Origin: Arcanobacterium phocae
Lineage (GTDB): Bacteria; Actinomycetota; Actinomycetes; Actinomycetales; Actinomycetaceae
DNA: 64,000 bases
NCBI RefSeq assembly: GCF_018913465.1
Contig: NZ_JABAPM010000001.1
Span: 1-64,000 of the forward strand
Reading direction: 5' to 3'
Part shown: in pieces, positions 45,530-55,205 of the stretch
Position numbering within the stretch: the first letter of the stretch is position 1
Layout of the letters: the number at the start of each line of letters is the position of its first letter
Translations under genes and position numbers: made by a program
The notes under the pieces: generated by a model
What the model was told of the DNA's origin: nothing
Seen by the model: only the letters and a program-made list of their open reading frames with translations
The model's database searches: none

Positions 45530-45877
45530 ATGTGGGAAGTAATGGGAACGGCGCCGGATAAGCATTCCGATGCCCGCAATGCCCAAACCCTCATGCAGGG
45601 TATCTTCAATCTTGGCTACGGCACCCAGACTGCGGAAGATTTATCTTGGATGGAAGAAGCGTTGTGTGCCCAAACCGATCCAGATATTTTCTATCCGGAA
45701 AAAGGTGGGTCTACTGCGCCAGCTACATCGGTATGTGCTAGTTGCTCGGTGCGCGCTGAATGTCTTGAATATGCAGTCACCAACGATATTCGCCATGGCA
45801 TTTGGGGTGGTACCTCAGACAATGATCGTAAGCGTATGGCACGCGAACGAAAGGCAGCCCAAGGCTCGCGCGGTTAG
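45530..45877 (+). CDS. WhiB-family iron-sulfur transcription regulator
   Basis: The 115-residue product has the four cluster cysteines 46, 69, 72 and 78 (CASCSVRAEC), the GIWGG turn at 90-94 and a basic C-terminal DNA-binding tail (DRKRMARERKAA). Its position before the glycosyltransferase, metallopeptidase-like and DUF3499 genes matches the locus of whiB2 (whmD) in other actinobacteria, where the protein is needed for septation; I infer the same subtype. The ATG at 45530 has GAAGGGA upstream; Met5 is an alternative start. It starts the envelope block. Confidence 0.93.
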   Translation: MWEVMGTAPDKHSDARNAQTLMQGIFNLGYGTQTAEDLSWMEEALCAQTDPDIFYPEKGGSTAPATSVCASCSVRAECLEYAVTNDIRHGIWGGTSDNDRKRMARERKAAQGSRG

Positions 45878-45885
45878 GGTTTGTT

Positions 45886-48816
45886 GTGAGTGCGTCAGAG
45901 TCACCCCACGTCAGTATCACGGCTATTGTCATTTCTCAAAGCCGTGATTTTCCTTATTTATCTCAAACGTTGGTAGCACTGTCAGAACAGAGCGTGAAAC
46001 CGCAACAAGTTCTTATCGGGCTTGAAGAAGACGCGGAACTGCCATTCTTACATCGGACGTTATCGCACGCACACATTCATGTTATTGGGCGTCAGACTAG
46101 TTTCGGACATGCGGTAGACGCAGTGCTAGCTCAAGCTGATATCAGTGGAGATTGGCTGTGGCTGATCCATGCTGATTCGGCACCGGAAGCGGACGCGCTG
46201 GAGCACATGATCCAGGTGGCGGAGACATCTCGTCAGATTGGAGCAGTCGGACCGAAGCAGGTGTCCTGGGATAGCGAACCGCGTCAACTACTAGAAGTCG
46301 GCATCAACGCAACACGCTCGGCCCGTCGGGTTCCAGAAATCGAAATGGGAGAACTAGACCAGGGCCAACTGGATTACCGGACAGACGTATTAGCTGTCGG
46401 GACTGCTGGTATGCTCGTCCGCTCTCAAGCGTGGGATGATGCTGGTGGGATAGATCCAGCTTTAGGTCCATTCGGTGACGGCTTGGAATTTTCGCGGCGC
46501 TTGCGATCGGCTGGCTACCGCGTTGTGGTTGAACCACGCGCCCGGATCCGACACGCTCAAGTGTCGCTGGGACGGCCGCTTGTTGGCTCTTTTGCTCGGC
46601 GCCGTACCAATCAACTTTATAACGCTTTGCTAGCCGCGCCGGCATTTCTTGTGCCGTTCTTATGGTGTGGCTACGTTCTGGGGAGCATACCTCGCGCGTT
46701 CTTGCGACTCTTATCTAAAGATGTTGCCTATGCGAAAGCAGAATTAGTTGCTGGCTGGAGCCTTGTTACTCGACTCCATGCGATTATTCGTGGCCGTGAA
46801 CGAATTCGTCGAGTAAAAGTAGTTCCTCGACGTGCACTCAAGGACTTAGAAGCCCGGCCGTGGAGTATCCGGCAAGCGAAACGTCATTCTCGACGGGCTC
46901 GCGCCGACGCTCACTACATGGCGGTGGCGCCAGATCAATTCACGATAAAAGAGCGTGCCCAGTACCAACGTCAAAGCAAGATCGGTCGCATCGTCGTCGC
47001 AGTTATTAGCGCCGCGATCGCTGGACTACTGTTCCTGCCGATCGCATTTAATGGAACCGTAGTTGGTGGCGGTTTAGCCCATAGCTCTGCGACTGGTTTG
47101 GAGATAATTCATTCGGCGTTCTCTGGCTGGATCGCATCGGGTGACGGAATGCCTGGTGCTATTGATCCGCTATGGGTATTTCTGGCGTTACCATTGACTG
47201 TTCTCCAACCGTTGCACATTACGCTCGGGCAATTACTCACAGTTCTGATTTATATTGCAATTCCGCTCGTTGGTTTACTCGCTTACGCTGCGATCGGACG
47301 AATCGTGGTGAGCTGGCAGGCACGGGTAGTTCTCGCTTTAGTTTGGATATTATCGCCACCGTTTATTGACGCGTTGGGCGCTGGCAGAATATCGGGAATA
47401 GTGGCCTATATTGGGCTCACTGGTTGCGCTTATACTCTCGGAAACGTGTGGCGCGGATCAGCTCGTGATGCCGGACTACTGGCATTTTTCGGGATGCTGG
47501 CATCCCTAGCTTCACCAATTTTCGGACTCATCTTGGCGCTTGCTGGAATCGTTGCAACAATCGCACAACGTGGGCGTTGGCGGTGGATTGCTATTTCTCT
47601 TCCGGCGCTTGCAGTTCATGCACCTGGCGTCAGGTTTGGCGGTTGGCAGTATCTTTTGGTAACTCCGGGAGTGCCGCTAAATGATTCAGGTGCTGATCCG
47701 GTTGCGGTACTGTCATTAGTTCCATATCAGTCTTTTACTCTGAGCTTTCCGAATGTCTTAGCTTATGCGTTACCACTGAGCATGGCTGCCATTGCGGTTT
47801 TTGTGTTGGCTCGCACGACTCTTTACGGCCGTATCCGGGTGGCATGGCTATTTGCGATCTTAGGTTTAGCCTGGGCATTATTAGCTACTCAGTTTGTTCA
47901 CAAGGACATCACATTGTGGTCTGGTTTTGGACTAGAACTGGTATGGATATCGTTGACGACGGCGATTGCTTGCGGCCTAGCAGGGGCACGGTCGTGGCTA
48001 CGCGCTGCATCGTTTGGAATTAAACACCTGAGCGTAGGCGTTGTTAGTTTAATTTTAGGTATTGGACTTGTTGGAACCAGTGCGCATCTAATCCTAGTCA
48101 ATGATGAAATCCTGCAGCTCCATCCGCAACCAGCTACGTTGATTCCAGCTATTGGTTTGGAAGATCAACGTTCTGGAAACAAGGTGCTATATCTCCAGGT
48201 TGCCTCGAATGGTGTCGAAGCTCAACTGTGGCGCGGTTACGGCATCGAATTGACTGAATGGACTATGGTGGAGCAAGCACGCGGTGCAGACGGTGCAGCC
48301 AAGGAACATTTAGGTCAAACGGTAGCTAATATCATGGGCCGATCAGCTTCCGTTGCTAATGATTTGAGCGAACATGGAGTATCGCTCATTGTTGTACCGC
48401 GCAGTGATGAACCACAGCGTGCCGAACTTGTCGCAGCATTGAATGCTAGCCGGGGGCTCGATTATGTCTCTGGACATGAGTCAGGAGACTTTTGGCGGGT
48501 GACAAACTCGGCCAGTAACGTCGTCGTCGGCTATCCCGATAGAACCCAGCAGATACGTCCTTCCGATCGTGATCGAATAATCGTTCTCGCAGAACGCTAC
48601 GGGCCAAGCTGGCGTGCCCGACTGAATGGGAAACTGCTATCGGTAAACAAAACTGGCTGGCAACAGTCCTTCGTTTTGCCAGCAGGAGAACACGGACAAT
48701 TGATCGTCTCGAACGATGATTGGACACACCGGGGACTCGTTGGACTGATGATAGGCGCAATGATTCTCAGTATCTTCGCCGCACTGCCAACATTCCGGAA
48801 GGGATGGAGCCGATGA
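45886..48816 (+). CDS. Giant family 2 glycosyltransferase with multi-helix membrane region
   Basis: The 976-residue product starts with a GT-A domain (about 8-235) of glycosyltransferase family 2: ITAIVISQSRDFPYLSQTL, the nucleotide-sugar motif IHADSAPE and RTDVLAVGTAGMLVR. After a basic segment (about 300-365) come about 10 to 13 hydrophobic helices (370-735), then an outer domain ending in ERYGPSWRARLNGKLL and FVLPAGEHGQLIV, which resembles the C-terminal beta domain of YfhO-like GT-C proteins, and a last helix. So it may combine sugar transfer inside with handling of a lipid-linked glycan outside; this is inference. GTG start, 8 bases after whiB. Coupled to DUF5719 by ATGA. Confidence 0.88.
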   Translation: MSASESPHVSITAIVISQSRDFPYLSQTLVALSEQSVKPQQVLIGLEEDAELPFLHRTLSHAHIHVIGRQTSFGHAVDAVLAQADISGDWLWLIHADSAPEADALEHMIQVAETSRQIGAVGPKQVSWDSEPRQLLEVGINATRSARRVPEIEMGELDQGQLDYRTDVLAVGTAGMLVRSQAWDDAGGIDPALGPFGDGLEFSRRLRSAGYRVVVEPRARIRHAQVSLGRPLVGSFARRRTNQLYNALLAAPAFLVPFLWCGYVLGSIPRAFLRLLSKDVAYAKAELVAGWSLVTRLHAIIRGRERIRRVKVVPRRALKDLEARPWSIRQAKRHSRRARADAHYMAVAPDQFTIKERAQYQRQSKIGRIVVAVISAAIAGLLFLPIAFNGTVVGGGLAHSSATGLEIIHSAFSGWIASGDGMPGAIDPLWVFLALPLTVLQPLHITLGQLLTVLIYIAIPLVGLLAYAAIGRIVVSWQARVVLALVWILSPPFIDALGAGRISGIVAYIGLTGCAYTLGNVWRGSARDAGLLAFFGMLASLASPIFGLILALAGIVATIAQRGRWRWIAISLPALAVHAPGVRFGGWQYLLVTPGVPLNDSGADPVAVLSLVPYQSFTLSFPNVLAYALPLSMAAIAVFVLARTTLYGRIRVAWLFAILGLAWALLATQFVHKDITLWSGFGLELVWISLTTAIACGLAGARSWLRAASFGIKHLSVGVVSLILGIGLVGTSAHLILVNDEILQLHPQPATLIPAIGLEDQRSGNKVLYLQVASNGVEAQLWRGYGIELTEWTMVEQARGADGAAKEHLGQTVANIMGRSASVANDLSEHGVSLIVVPRSDEPQRAELVAALNASRGLDYVSGHESGDFWRVTNSASNVVVGYPDRTQQIRPSDRDRIIVLAERYGPSWRARLNGKLLSVNKTGWQQSFVLPAGEHGQLIVSNDDWTHRGLVGLMIGAMILSIFAALPTFRKGWSR

Positions 48817-50240
48817 AAATAAAACCAATCATTACCGGCGCTGGTGTGCTAATTATGGCCGGGGCAGTAGTTGCCTCTGCTTTTATCCTCCCGCAAAAGC
48901 ATGTCGACGCCGTCTCTGCGCCTGAGTATATTCCTACGGACCAAACTTTTTCCTTGGCGTGTACGGGTGGAGCGAATCGAACAGTTACTGAAGGCGTTAG
49001 CGTAACAAAGGAATCAGAAGCTATCTCGGGCAGCGGTTTTGTTTTTGTCGACGGAGCCCACTGGTTCGATATTGCAACCAAATCAGATGCTGATTCGCGA
49101 ACTATCCTCCCTACAGCGTCGTCAGATTTAGGAGTGACTCAGGCAACCGGAGTTGTCTACGCCCGGGGAGCAAGCGCTGAAAATGGTCATATCATGGGGG
49201 CTTCGAGTATCACTATTGGGGGCGGAGATATGCGGGGACTGGCTGTGAATCCCTGCCAATGGGCAAAACAGTCGCTGTGGCTCGTAGGCTCTGATTCGCA
49301 GGTTGGAACCTACAACACGCTAGCGATCCTTAACCCTGGTGATAACCCAATCGCAGTGACAATAGCGGCGTTTGGTGAAAATGGTCCGCTGGATTTAGGC
49401 TCTGCCAAACGTATGACAATTGCGCCTAAAACTAAAATCTCGACGAGCTTAGATGGTTTGATTCCACAGACCGAGCATATGGCATTGCATTTGACGTCTG
49501 ATTCTGGTGAGTTCTCGGCGTCGTTGCAAACAAATGCTCTCGATGGTTTTAATCCACAAGGCTTATCGTTCGTCACTGGTGCCGCTTTTGGTAAGAATGT
49601 AACGATTCCTGGAGTCATTATTCCATCAGAGCGCACGTCAGACGGCGATGTGGAGAGCGGTGCGGGAGCAAGTTTGCGAATCGTTAATCCGCAAAACTCG
49701 GAAAACCAAGTGAGCGTGGCACTTCTTGGCAAGAAAGAACAGTCTCTTCCAGGGGCAGATAAAATCATGGTGCCGGCACAATCAGTTCTTGATTTAACTC
49801 TTGACGGAATTGAGCCAGGTGCATATGCGGTGCAGGTTAGCAGTCAACAACCGCTAACTGCGAGTGTCAACATGACGGTGGCTGCCGGAGACGTGAAAGA
49901 TCAAACCTGGGTAGGTGCGCAACCACAGCTGCGTGCCGGCGGGGCGGCAGTATATGGAACGGCACAACTAGTAATGACGGCATCGAAAGTAACAACGGTG
50001 GACGTTACTGGGTATGACTTCCAAGGGGCTACCAAGTTTCAGAAAAAGCTATCTGTGAATGGGACGCAGACGCTCGAGCTTCCGGACACGGTCGGATACG
50101 TCTGGGTTTCGGCATCATCGCCACTACACGCAGCCGTGTACTCTACCGCAGAGCTCAACAAGGGCCAGGGGGTTAACGTTACTGCATTGACTGCCCGTGG
50201 AGCTGATGCGCAAGCTGTTGCAGTTATGGTCAAGCCTTAG
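48813..50240 (+). CDS. DUF5719 secreted membrane-anchored protein
   Basis: The 475-residue product has an N-terminal signal or anchor helix (about 7-27) and a large outer part of repeated beta-sandwich-like segments, for example VVYARGASAENGHIMGASSI, NTLAILNPGDNPIAVTIAAFG and GASLRIVNPQNSENQVSVALLG. The recurring NP-N pattern suggests two or more similar domains. This matches DUF5719, usually found right after a GT2 gene in actinobacteria. The start overlaps the glycosyltransferase stop (ATGA), so the two are made together and probably act together at the cell surface. Function is unknown. Confidence 0.85.
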   Translation: MKIKPIITGAGVLIMAGAVVASAFILPQKHVDAVSAPEYIPTDQTFSLACTGGANRTVTEGVSVTKESEAISGSGFVFVDGAHWFDIATKSDADSRTILPTASSDLGVTQATGVVYARGASAENGHIMGASSITIGGGDMRGLAVNPCQWAKQSLWLVGSDSQVGTYNTLAILNPGDNPIAVTIAAFGENGPLDLGSAKRMTIAPKTKISTSLDGLIPQTEHMALHLTSDSGEFSASLQTNALDGFNPQGLSFVTGAAFGKNVTIPGVIIPSERTSDGDVESGAGASLRIVNPQNSENQVSVALLGKKEQSLPGADKIMVPAQSVLDLTLDGIEPGAYAVQVSSQQPLTASVNMTVAAGDVKDQTWVGAQPQLRAGGAAVYGTAQLVMTASKVTTVDVTGYDFQGATKFQKKLSVNGTQTLELPDTVGYVWVSASSPLHAAVYSTAELNKGQGVNVTALTARGADAQAVAVMVKP

Positions 50241-50241
50241 G

Positions 50242-50664
50242 TCAGCGCGCGTAATCGACGTCGTTGGGATCCATATCCAGGGCACTAGCGATCTGCCCGA
50301 CCATCACCTGGTGGATAAATAGACGTGGATCGTCCTCGTCTTCGATAGCCATCTCCAACGGCATCCGGTAAAAGACGAGTCTTCCTAAAATTTTTGAAGG
50401 ACGTTCGAACGGAAGAAAACGAGCTAGCGGAACGCCGTCTTCCCAAGGGGCCGGATCAGTAGCTGGAACATCGAGTACTGCCACGTCATAGCGGTCCAGT
50501 TTTTCCCCAATATGTTCCCGAAAAGCCGTTAGTTCCCACGACAAAATATCGTCGAACTGTTGGGCGCGGGTTCGATAAGCTGGCGATGTTCGATCAACCA
50601 GCGGGCCACGCAGTCCGCGCCCATGACGATCGCGGCGCCGGCCGCAGGTTCTTTTCGGTAGCAT
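50242..50664 (-). CDS. Metallopeptidase-family protein with degenerate zinc motif
   Basis: The product of about 140 residues matches the small DUF1025/metallopeptidase family: basic start (MLPKRTCGRRRDRHGRGLRGP), FDDILSWELTAFREHIGEKLDRYDVAVLDVP and PLARFLPFERPSKILGRLVFYR. Where typical members carry HExxH, this one has FIHQVMVGQIASALDMDPNDVD, so the Glu and second His are lost and zinc catalysis is unlikely. Homologs next to DUF3499 in other actinobacteria show similar loss, as far as I recall. It is divergent from the DUF3499 gene with about 60 bases between, and convergent with DUF5719. A structural or binding role is possible. Confidence 0.8.
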   Translation of the reverse strand: MLPKRTCGRRRDRHGRGLRGPLVDRTSPAYRTRAQQFDDILSWELTAFREHIGEKLDRYDVAVLDVPATDPAPWEDGVPLARFLPFERPSKILGRLVFYRMPLEMAIEDEDDPRLFIHQVMVGQIASALDMDPNDVDYAR

Positions 50665-50726
50665 ACTCACAGATAGTATCTTAGGCCACGGGGACTGGAG
50701 ACGACGAGCGATGTAGACTAGAAGGC

Positions 50727-51170
50727 GTGAGTCCAATCCGACACTGTAGCCGAGGCGTCTGTAAAAATGCGGCAGTCGCCACGATGACCTATGACTACAA
50801 ACAAGCAACCGCCGTACTCGGGCCGCTTTCACCGGTGCCGTTGCCTGGCGCGTTTGACCTGTGTTCTCAGCATGCCCACACGGTTACCGTTCCCGTAGGG
50901 TGGCAGATGATTCGACTAAAAACCGAATTCGAACCGGTGCCACCGTCCACTGATGACCTCACTGCGCTCGCGGATGCGATTCGTGAAGCATCACGCAAAG
51001 ATGTCCCACCGCCGCAGCCAGCACAGCGCGAAATTCGCCGAACCTCAATGGATATCTCAGCAACACCGCGGCCACGCCCGCGGCCACATTTCACTGTTGT
51101 GGATGGTGGAAATGACACTGTTGATGACGCTGACGGGCAAAGCGATTTGACGCCAGTTTCTGACGAGTAA
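50727..51170 (+). CDS. DUF3499 family protein
   Basis: The 147-residue product has the DUF3499 block at its N-terminus: RHCSRGVCKNAAVATMTYDY, TAVLGPLSP and FDLCSQHAHTVTVPVGWQMIRL. The cysteines 7, 12 and 46 with His49 look like a zinc site. The rest is low-complexity and acidic at the end (DDADGQSD). Function is unknown; the family is found beside whiB2 and the metallopeptidase-like gene. GTG start with AGAAGG upstream. mtrA starts 56 bases downstream. Confidence 0.88.
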   Translation: MSPIRHCSRGVCKNAAVATMTYDYKQATAVLGPLSPVPLPGAFDLCSQHAHTVTVPVGWQMIRLKTEFEPVPPSTDDLTALADAIREASRKDVPPPQPAQREIRRTSMDISATPRPRPRPHFTVVDGGNDTVDDADGQSDLTPVSDE

Positions 51171-51226
51171 ACTTGGTGGACCCTTCCGGTAGACTAGACG
51201 CAGATAATTAAGTGAAAGGTAGCCTC

Positions 51227-51901
51227 ATGCGAATCCTCGTTGTTGATGATGATCCAGGTATTTCCGAAATGGTAGCAATCCTTCTGGAGTCGGAAGGATA
51301 TGAAGTTTCGGTGTGCGCTAATGGGTCTAATGTACTTGCGCTTTTTAAAGCAGAGCACCCGGATCTGGTGCTTCTTGACGTCATGTTACCGGGGATGGAC
51401 GGCGTGTCTGTATGTCGCGTACTGCGTGAAGAGTCTGATGTCCCGATTATTATGATGAGCGCGAAGACTGATTCAGTCGACGTGATTGCTGGACTTGAAG
51501 CTGGCGCTGACGATTATGTCACCAAGCCGTTTGAGAATTCCGTGTTGCTGGCACGAGTTAAGGTTCGGTTGCGTCGTACCGAAAATGAAGCTGAGGTACT
51601 GCGGGTCGCTGATTTGAGTATTGATCTGAAGGCGCATGAGGTGCGCCGTGGTGACTCGCTCGTTCACTTGACCCCGTTGGAGTTTGATCTGCTGACAGTG
51701 TTGGCTCGCAAGCCGTATCAGGTTTTTTCTCGGGAAGAGCTGTTGGAGCAGGTGTGGGGTTATCGGCATTCAGCGGATACTCGGCTGGTTAACGTCCATA
51801 TTCAGCGGTTGCGGGCAAAAGTTGAACGTGACCCAGAAAATCCTGATGTTGTTTTGACTGTTCGTGGCGTAGGCTACCGGGCAGGTTCCGTTAAGGAGTA
51901 G
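51227..51901 (+). CDS. mtrA: Response regulator MtrA
   Basis: MtrA is the OmpR-type regulator of the conserved actinobacterial MtrAB system, which controls cell-wall, osmotic and division genes. The 224-residue product has acidic residues Asp7-Asp9, phosphoacceptor Asp51 (LLDVMLPGMDG), Lys in DDYVTKPF and a winged-helix domain with LTPLEFDLLTVLARKPYQVFSREELLEQVWGY. Assignment as MtrA rests on sequence and on mtrB and lpqB directly downstream. ATG at 51227 with GAAAGG upstream; homologs start at the same MRILVVDDD. Confidence 0.96.
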   Translation: MRILVVDDDPGISEMVAILLESEGYEVSVCANGSNVLALFKAEHPDLVLLDVMLPGMDGVSVCRVLREESDVPIIMMSAKTDSVDVIAGLEAGADDYVTKPFENSVLLARVKVRLRRTENEAEVLRVADLSIDLKAHEVRRGDSLVHLTPLEFDLLTVLARKPYQVFSREELLEQVWGYRHSADTRLVNVHIQRLRAKVERDPENPDVVLTVRGVGYRAGSVKE

Positions 51902-51906
51902 TACGC

Positions 51907-53532
51907 GTGAGCGCGAATGAGCCTCGCAAACGCAGTATTTTTGACCGCATAGAGAACAGGCTGACCCGGTATCGCGTCTGGTGGCAGTCATCGCTAGCTG
52001 TCCGAACTATTACGTTGATTGCTTGTGCCTCGATTGTTGGTATTGCCTTAACTGGTACGGTCATCACATATCAGGTCAAAAATGCAGTTTTCGATCGCAC
52101 TGTTTCCGTTGATATTGAGCGCTTTGCTACGGATACCCAGTTGGCGCAAGAGCGTTTTTCCGTTGCGGTTTCACCGACGACGGCGCAGTCCCAACGTGTC
52201 GCTCTGGAACTTGTGGCATCGCTTTATGATCCAGCACGTGAGTTGATGGGTGGCGTCTTGCTGCGTTCGCCAAGCCAGGAATTTGGTGGAACTCCGATTT
52301 TGGAGCCAGAAACAGCAACGACGACGCGTGTGCGGTCACTAGTAACACGCGAATTACGAGAGATCGTGCGTAGTGATGCAGACTTGGGCTGGCAATCTGT
52401 TTCGATTGCGAACGGTAAAAAAGACGATATTCCTGGAGTCATTGTTGGCAAACAGATTAGCATTCCAGGTTCTGGAGATTATGAACTGTATGCAGTTTTC
52501 TCGCTGAAAAACCAGCAGGATTTGTTAAATGCGACGATGCGTGCGTTGTCCCTTGGAATGGTTAGCTTACTTGCTTTGCTAGTTATTGTCGCCTGGCTCA
52601 TGGTCCGGTTTATTTTGCGGCCAATTCGAGCGGCTGCCACAAATGCGCAACGGCTGACTGAAGGCGAATTCGATTCGCGAATGAAGGTCTATGGTTCGGA
52701 CGAACTAGCGCAGTTGGGGACGTCGTTTAATACGATGGCTTCGTCACTGGAAGAACAGTTCACCAAGCTGGAACGAATGTCTGCAGTACAGACAAACTTT
52801 GTTTCTGCTGTTTCGCATGAGCTACGCTCACCGGTTACAACTATTCGTATGGCTGGTCAACTGATTTATGACAAGCGCGAGGATCTACCTCCAGCGCTCA
52901 AGCGCAGTGCTGAACTGCAACATACACAATTACGAAACCTAGACGCTATGTTGTCCGATTTGCTGGAAATTTCTCGATATGATGCTGGCGGAATGGCGTT
53001 AGCGGCACAGCGGGCTGATATTTCAGCAATTGCGCAAAATGTTATTGAGATGGCTGATCCGCTGGCTACCGATAACGGTGTCATTGTGAGACTGGATGTC
53101 GTAGGTGACACCTATGCAGAGGTCGAACCTCGTCGTATCGAGCGGGTGATTCGCAACCTAGTGGTTAATGCTCTTGAACATGCCGAAGGTAAACCAGTTC
53201 GGGTTTCTGTCGTTGGTGGGCGTGATGCGGTTGCGGTGCGCGTCCTAGATAACGGTGTAGGACTTAGCCCGGAGCAAGCCGAACACGTATTCGATCGTTT
53301 TTGGCGTGCGGATTCGTCTCGAGTGCGTAAGTCAGGCGGAACTGGGCTCGGCTTAACTATTGCGAAAGAAGACGCACTCATCCACGGTGGAACATTAGAA
53401 GCAATCGGCGAACTCGGCGTTGGTTCAAGCTTCCTGCTTACTATTCCCCGAGTTCCAAATGAAGAGTTTACCCGTCCGCTTCCGCTGGAAGTACCGGAGC
53501 CGTTTTTGCTACCGGAAGGGGAACGCGAATGA
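51907..53532 (+). CDS. mtrB: Sensor histidine kinase MtrB
   Basis: The 541-residue product has two membrane helices (about 32-56 and 209-233), an outer sensor region of about 150 residues, a HAMP linker (RFILRPIRAAATNAQRL), the dimerisation box with His304 (SAVSHELRSPVTTIRM), N-box RVIRNLVVNALEH and G boxes (DNGVGLSPEQ, GTGLGLTIAKEDA). It phosphorylates MtrA; in known systems LpqB modulates it. GTG start 5 bases after mtrA, overlap of four bases with lpqB. Confidence 0.96.
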   Translation: MSANEPRKRSIFDRIENRLTRYRVWWQSSLAVRTITLIACASIVGIALTGTVITYQVKNAVFDRTVSVDIERFATDTQLAQERFSVAVSPTTAQSQRVALELVASLYDPARELMGGVLLRSPSQEFGGTPILEPETATTTRVRSLVTRELREIVRSDADLGWQSVSIANGKKDDIPGVIVGKQISIPGSGDYELYAVFSLKNQQDLLNATMRALSLGMVSLLALLVIVAWLMVRFILRPIRAAATNAQRLTEGEFDSRMKVYGSDELAQLGTSFNTMASSLEEQFTKLERMSAVQTNFVSAVSHELRSPVTTIRMAGQLIYDKREDLPPALKRSAELQHTQLRNLDAMLSDLLEISRYDAGGMALAAQRADISAIAQNVIEMADPLATDNGVIVRLDVVGDTYAEVEPRRIERVIRNLVVNALEHAEGKPVRVSVVGGRDAVAVRVLDNGVGLSPEQAEHVFDRFWRADSSRVRKSGGTGLGLTIAKEDALIHGGTLEAIGELGVGSSFLLTIPRVPNEEFTRPLPLEVPEPFLLPEGERE

Positions 53533-55205
53533 AGAAAATTCTAGCTCTTATTGTGTGCGTTCTTATGCTGGCAGGTTGTGCCTATATTCCGACGTCGGGT
53601 AGTCCACATGCGGTTGAACGTCCAAAGCAAACTAGTGGTGGAATCGTGCTTGATCCACAGGGACCAGCTGAAGGCGCTGACCCTGAGGATATCGTGGTGG
53701 GCTTTATGCGTGCGTCGTCGGCTGGTTTCTCGGATGACTTCGTCGTTGCTCGGCAATATTTGACTGCGAGCGTAGCAAAGACATGGAACCCTACTACTCA
53801 GGTTCGTATCTATCCAGATTCGCAAAACCAACAAGTGAGCCAGACTCGTTCCGGCGCCTACCGGGTTACGGTAGGCGCGGGTGGCAGTCTTGATTCCACT
53901 GGACGGTATACGGCAGCGACCGCTGATGCCACGCTTTCAAATGAGTTTTCGTTGGTTAGAGAAAAGTCGGGTGAGTGGCGTATAGCAGTCGTACCTGATG
54001 GTGTGACCATGCCAGAGTCATTATTCCAAACGCTTTTCGTCCGAACCCCGCTTTATTTCCCTACCCAGGATCAAAAAGCACTCGTTACTGACGTGCGGTG
54101 GTATCCGCGCTCCCAGGTTGTGTCTGCGGCGAGCCGGGGGTTGGTCGACGGTCCATCAGCGTGGCTAGCTGGCTCGGTAACAACACTATTGCCATCGGGA
54201 ACACGTTTGAATTCGCCTGCAGTCAGCGTCGAAGGTGGTATTGCAAGGATTGATTTAAGTAGCGACGTGGCTGAGCTGTCACCCCAAGCGCGGAGCATAC
54301 TTTATGCCCAGTTTTCCAAAACGCTCACTGCAGTAGCGGGTATATCAGGCGTAGAAATCTCGGCTAATGGTGCGTTGATTAGCAACGATGAACAAACGGA
54401 TATCTCTACCTATCCATATTCCGGTTCAGATCTACTAGTTCTTGCCGATGGGAAGCCCGCATTGGTTAAGGATGACGGTATTCATCTGATCGGTGACGCT
54501 GACACTCTCGCACACCTCGATCTCGTCTCGTTGGCAACACCGTATGGAGAGTCCTTAACAGAATTCGCAGCAGTGGGAAATGGTGGACGTACGTTGTATC
54601 GAATTTCGATGACTGGGCAGGTTGATACATTACTATCGGGTACTGCTTTTGTTACTCCCTCTGTTGATCGTAATGGTTTTGTTTGGGCAGCAGAGCGATC
54701 GGCGGAGCGGTCAGTTACTGCTGTTGCCTTAGATTCAGGACGAGTAGTAGACGTGGCCGTACCGTGGCTAGAAGGGCTGAAAGTTCGAGCAATAGCCGTT
54801 TCGCGTGAGGGTGCGCGACTTGCGGCAGTTGTAGAGCACGACGGGGCATCCCAGATTTTGATTGGCGGTATTGTTCGGGACGGCAACGGTGTCCCGCAGT
54901 CCGTTTCGGAACCAATCCGGGTAGGGCAGCGGCTTATGGACGTTACCGATCTGTCTTGGATTTCCGGTACTCGCCTCGTGGTGATCGGGAAGAGCCAAAC
55001 CGCTTCCATCAACGCTTTATATTCGGTGCCATTGGGTGAAAACATTTCGGTGATGTCCTCACTTGAAGATATGACGAATGTGACGGCGGGTCGTAATGAC
55101 GAATCGATTCTGCTTCAGACGATTCATCACGATGTCTATGCCTATGATGCGGGCGGCTGGCGCAAGGTTCTTGAGGACGTGACAACACCTACGTATCCGG
55201 GGTGA
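53529..55205 (+). CDS. lpqB: Lipoprotein LpqB
   Basis: LpqB is a membrane-anchored lipoprotein that interacts with MtrB. The 558-residue product has a lipoprotein signal (MKKILALIVCVLMLAGC), an N-terminal region with GPAEGADPEDIVVGFMRAS, a GerMN-like domain (about 180-285; TTLLPSGTRLNSPAVSVEGG, ARIDLSSDVAEL) and a C-terminal beta-propeller-like LpqB domain. Cotranscribed with mtrAB; the comF start overlaps its stop by four bases. Confidence 0.94.
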   Translation: MKKILALIVCVLMLAGCAYIPTSGSPHAVERPKQTSGGIVLDPQGPAEGADPEDIVVGFMRASSAGFSDDFVVARQYLTASVAKTWNPTTQVRIYPDSQNQQVSQTRSGAYRVTVGAGGSLDSTGRYTAATADATLSNEFSLVREKSGEWRIAVVPDGVTMPESLFQTLFVRTPLYFPTQDQKALVTDVRWYPRSQVVSAASRGLVDGPSAWLAGSVTTLLPSGTRLNSPAVSVEGGIARIDLSSDVAELSPQARSILYAQFSKTLTAVAGISGVEISANGALISNDEQTDISTYPYSGSDLLVLADGKPALVKDDGIHLIGDADTLAHLDLVSLATPYGESLTEFAAVGNGGRTLYRISMTGQVDTLLSGTAFVTPSVDRNGFVWAAERSAERSVTAVALDSGRVVDVAVPWLEGLKVRAIAVSREGARLAAVVEHDGASQILIGGIVRDGNGVPQSVSEPIRVGQRLMDVTDLSWISGTRLVVIGKSQTASINALYSVPLGENISVMSSLEDMTNVTAGRNDESILLQTIHHDVYAYDAGGWRKVLEDVTTPTYPG

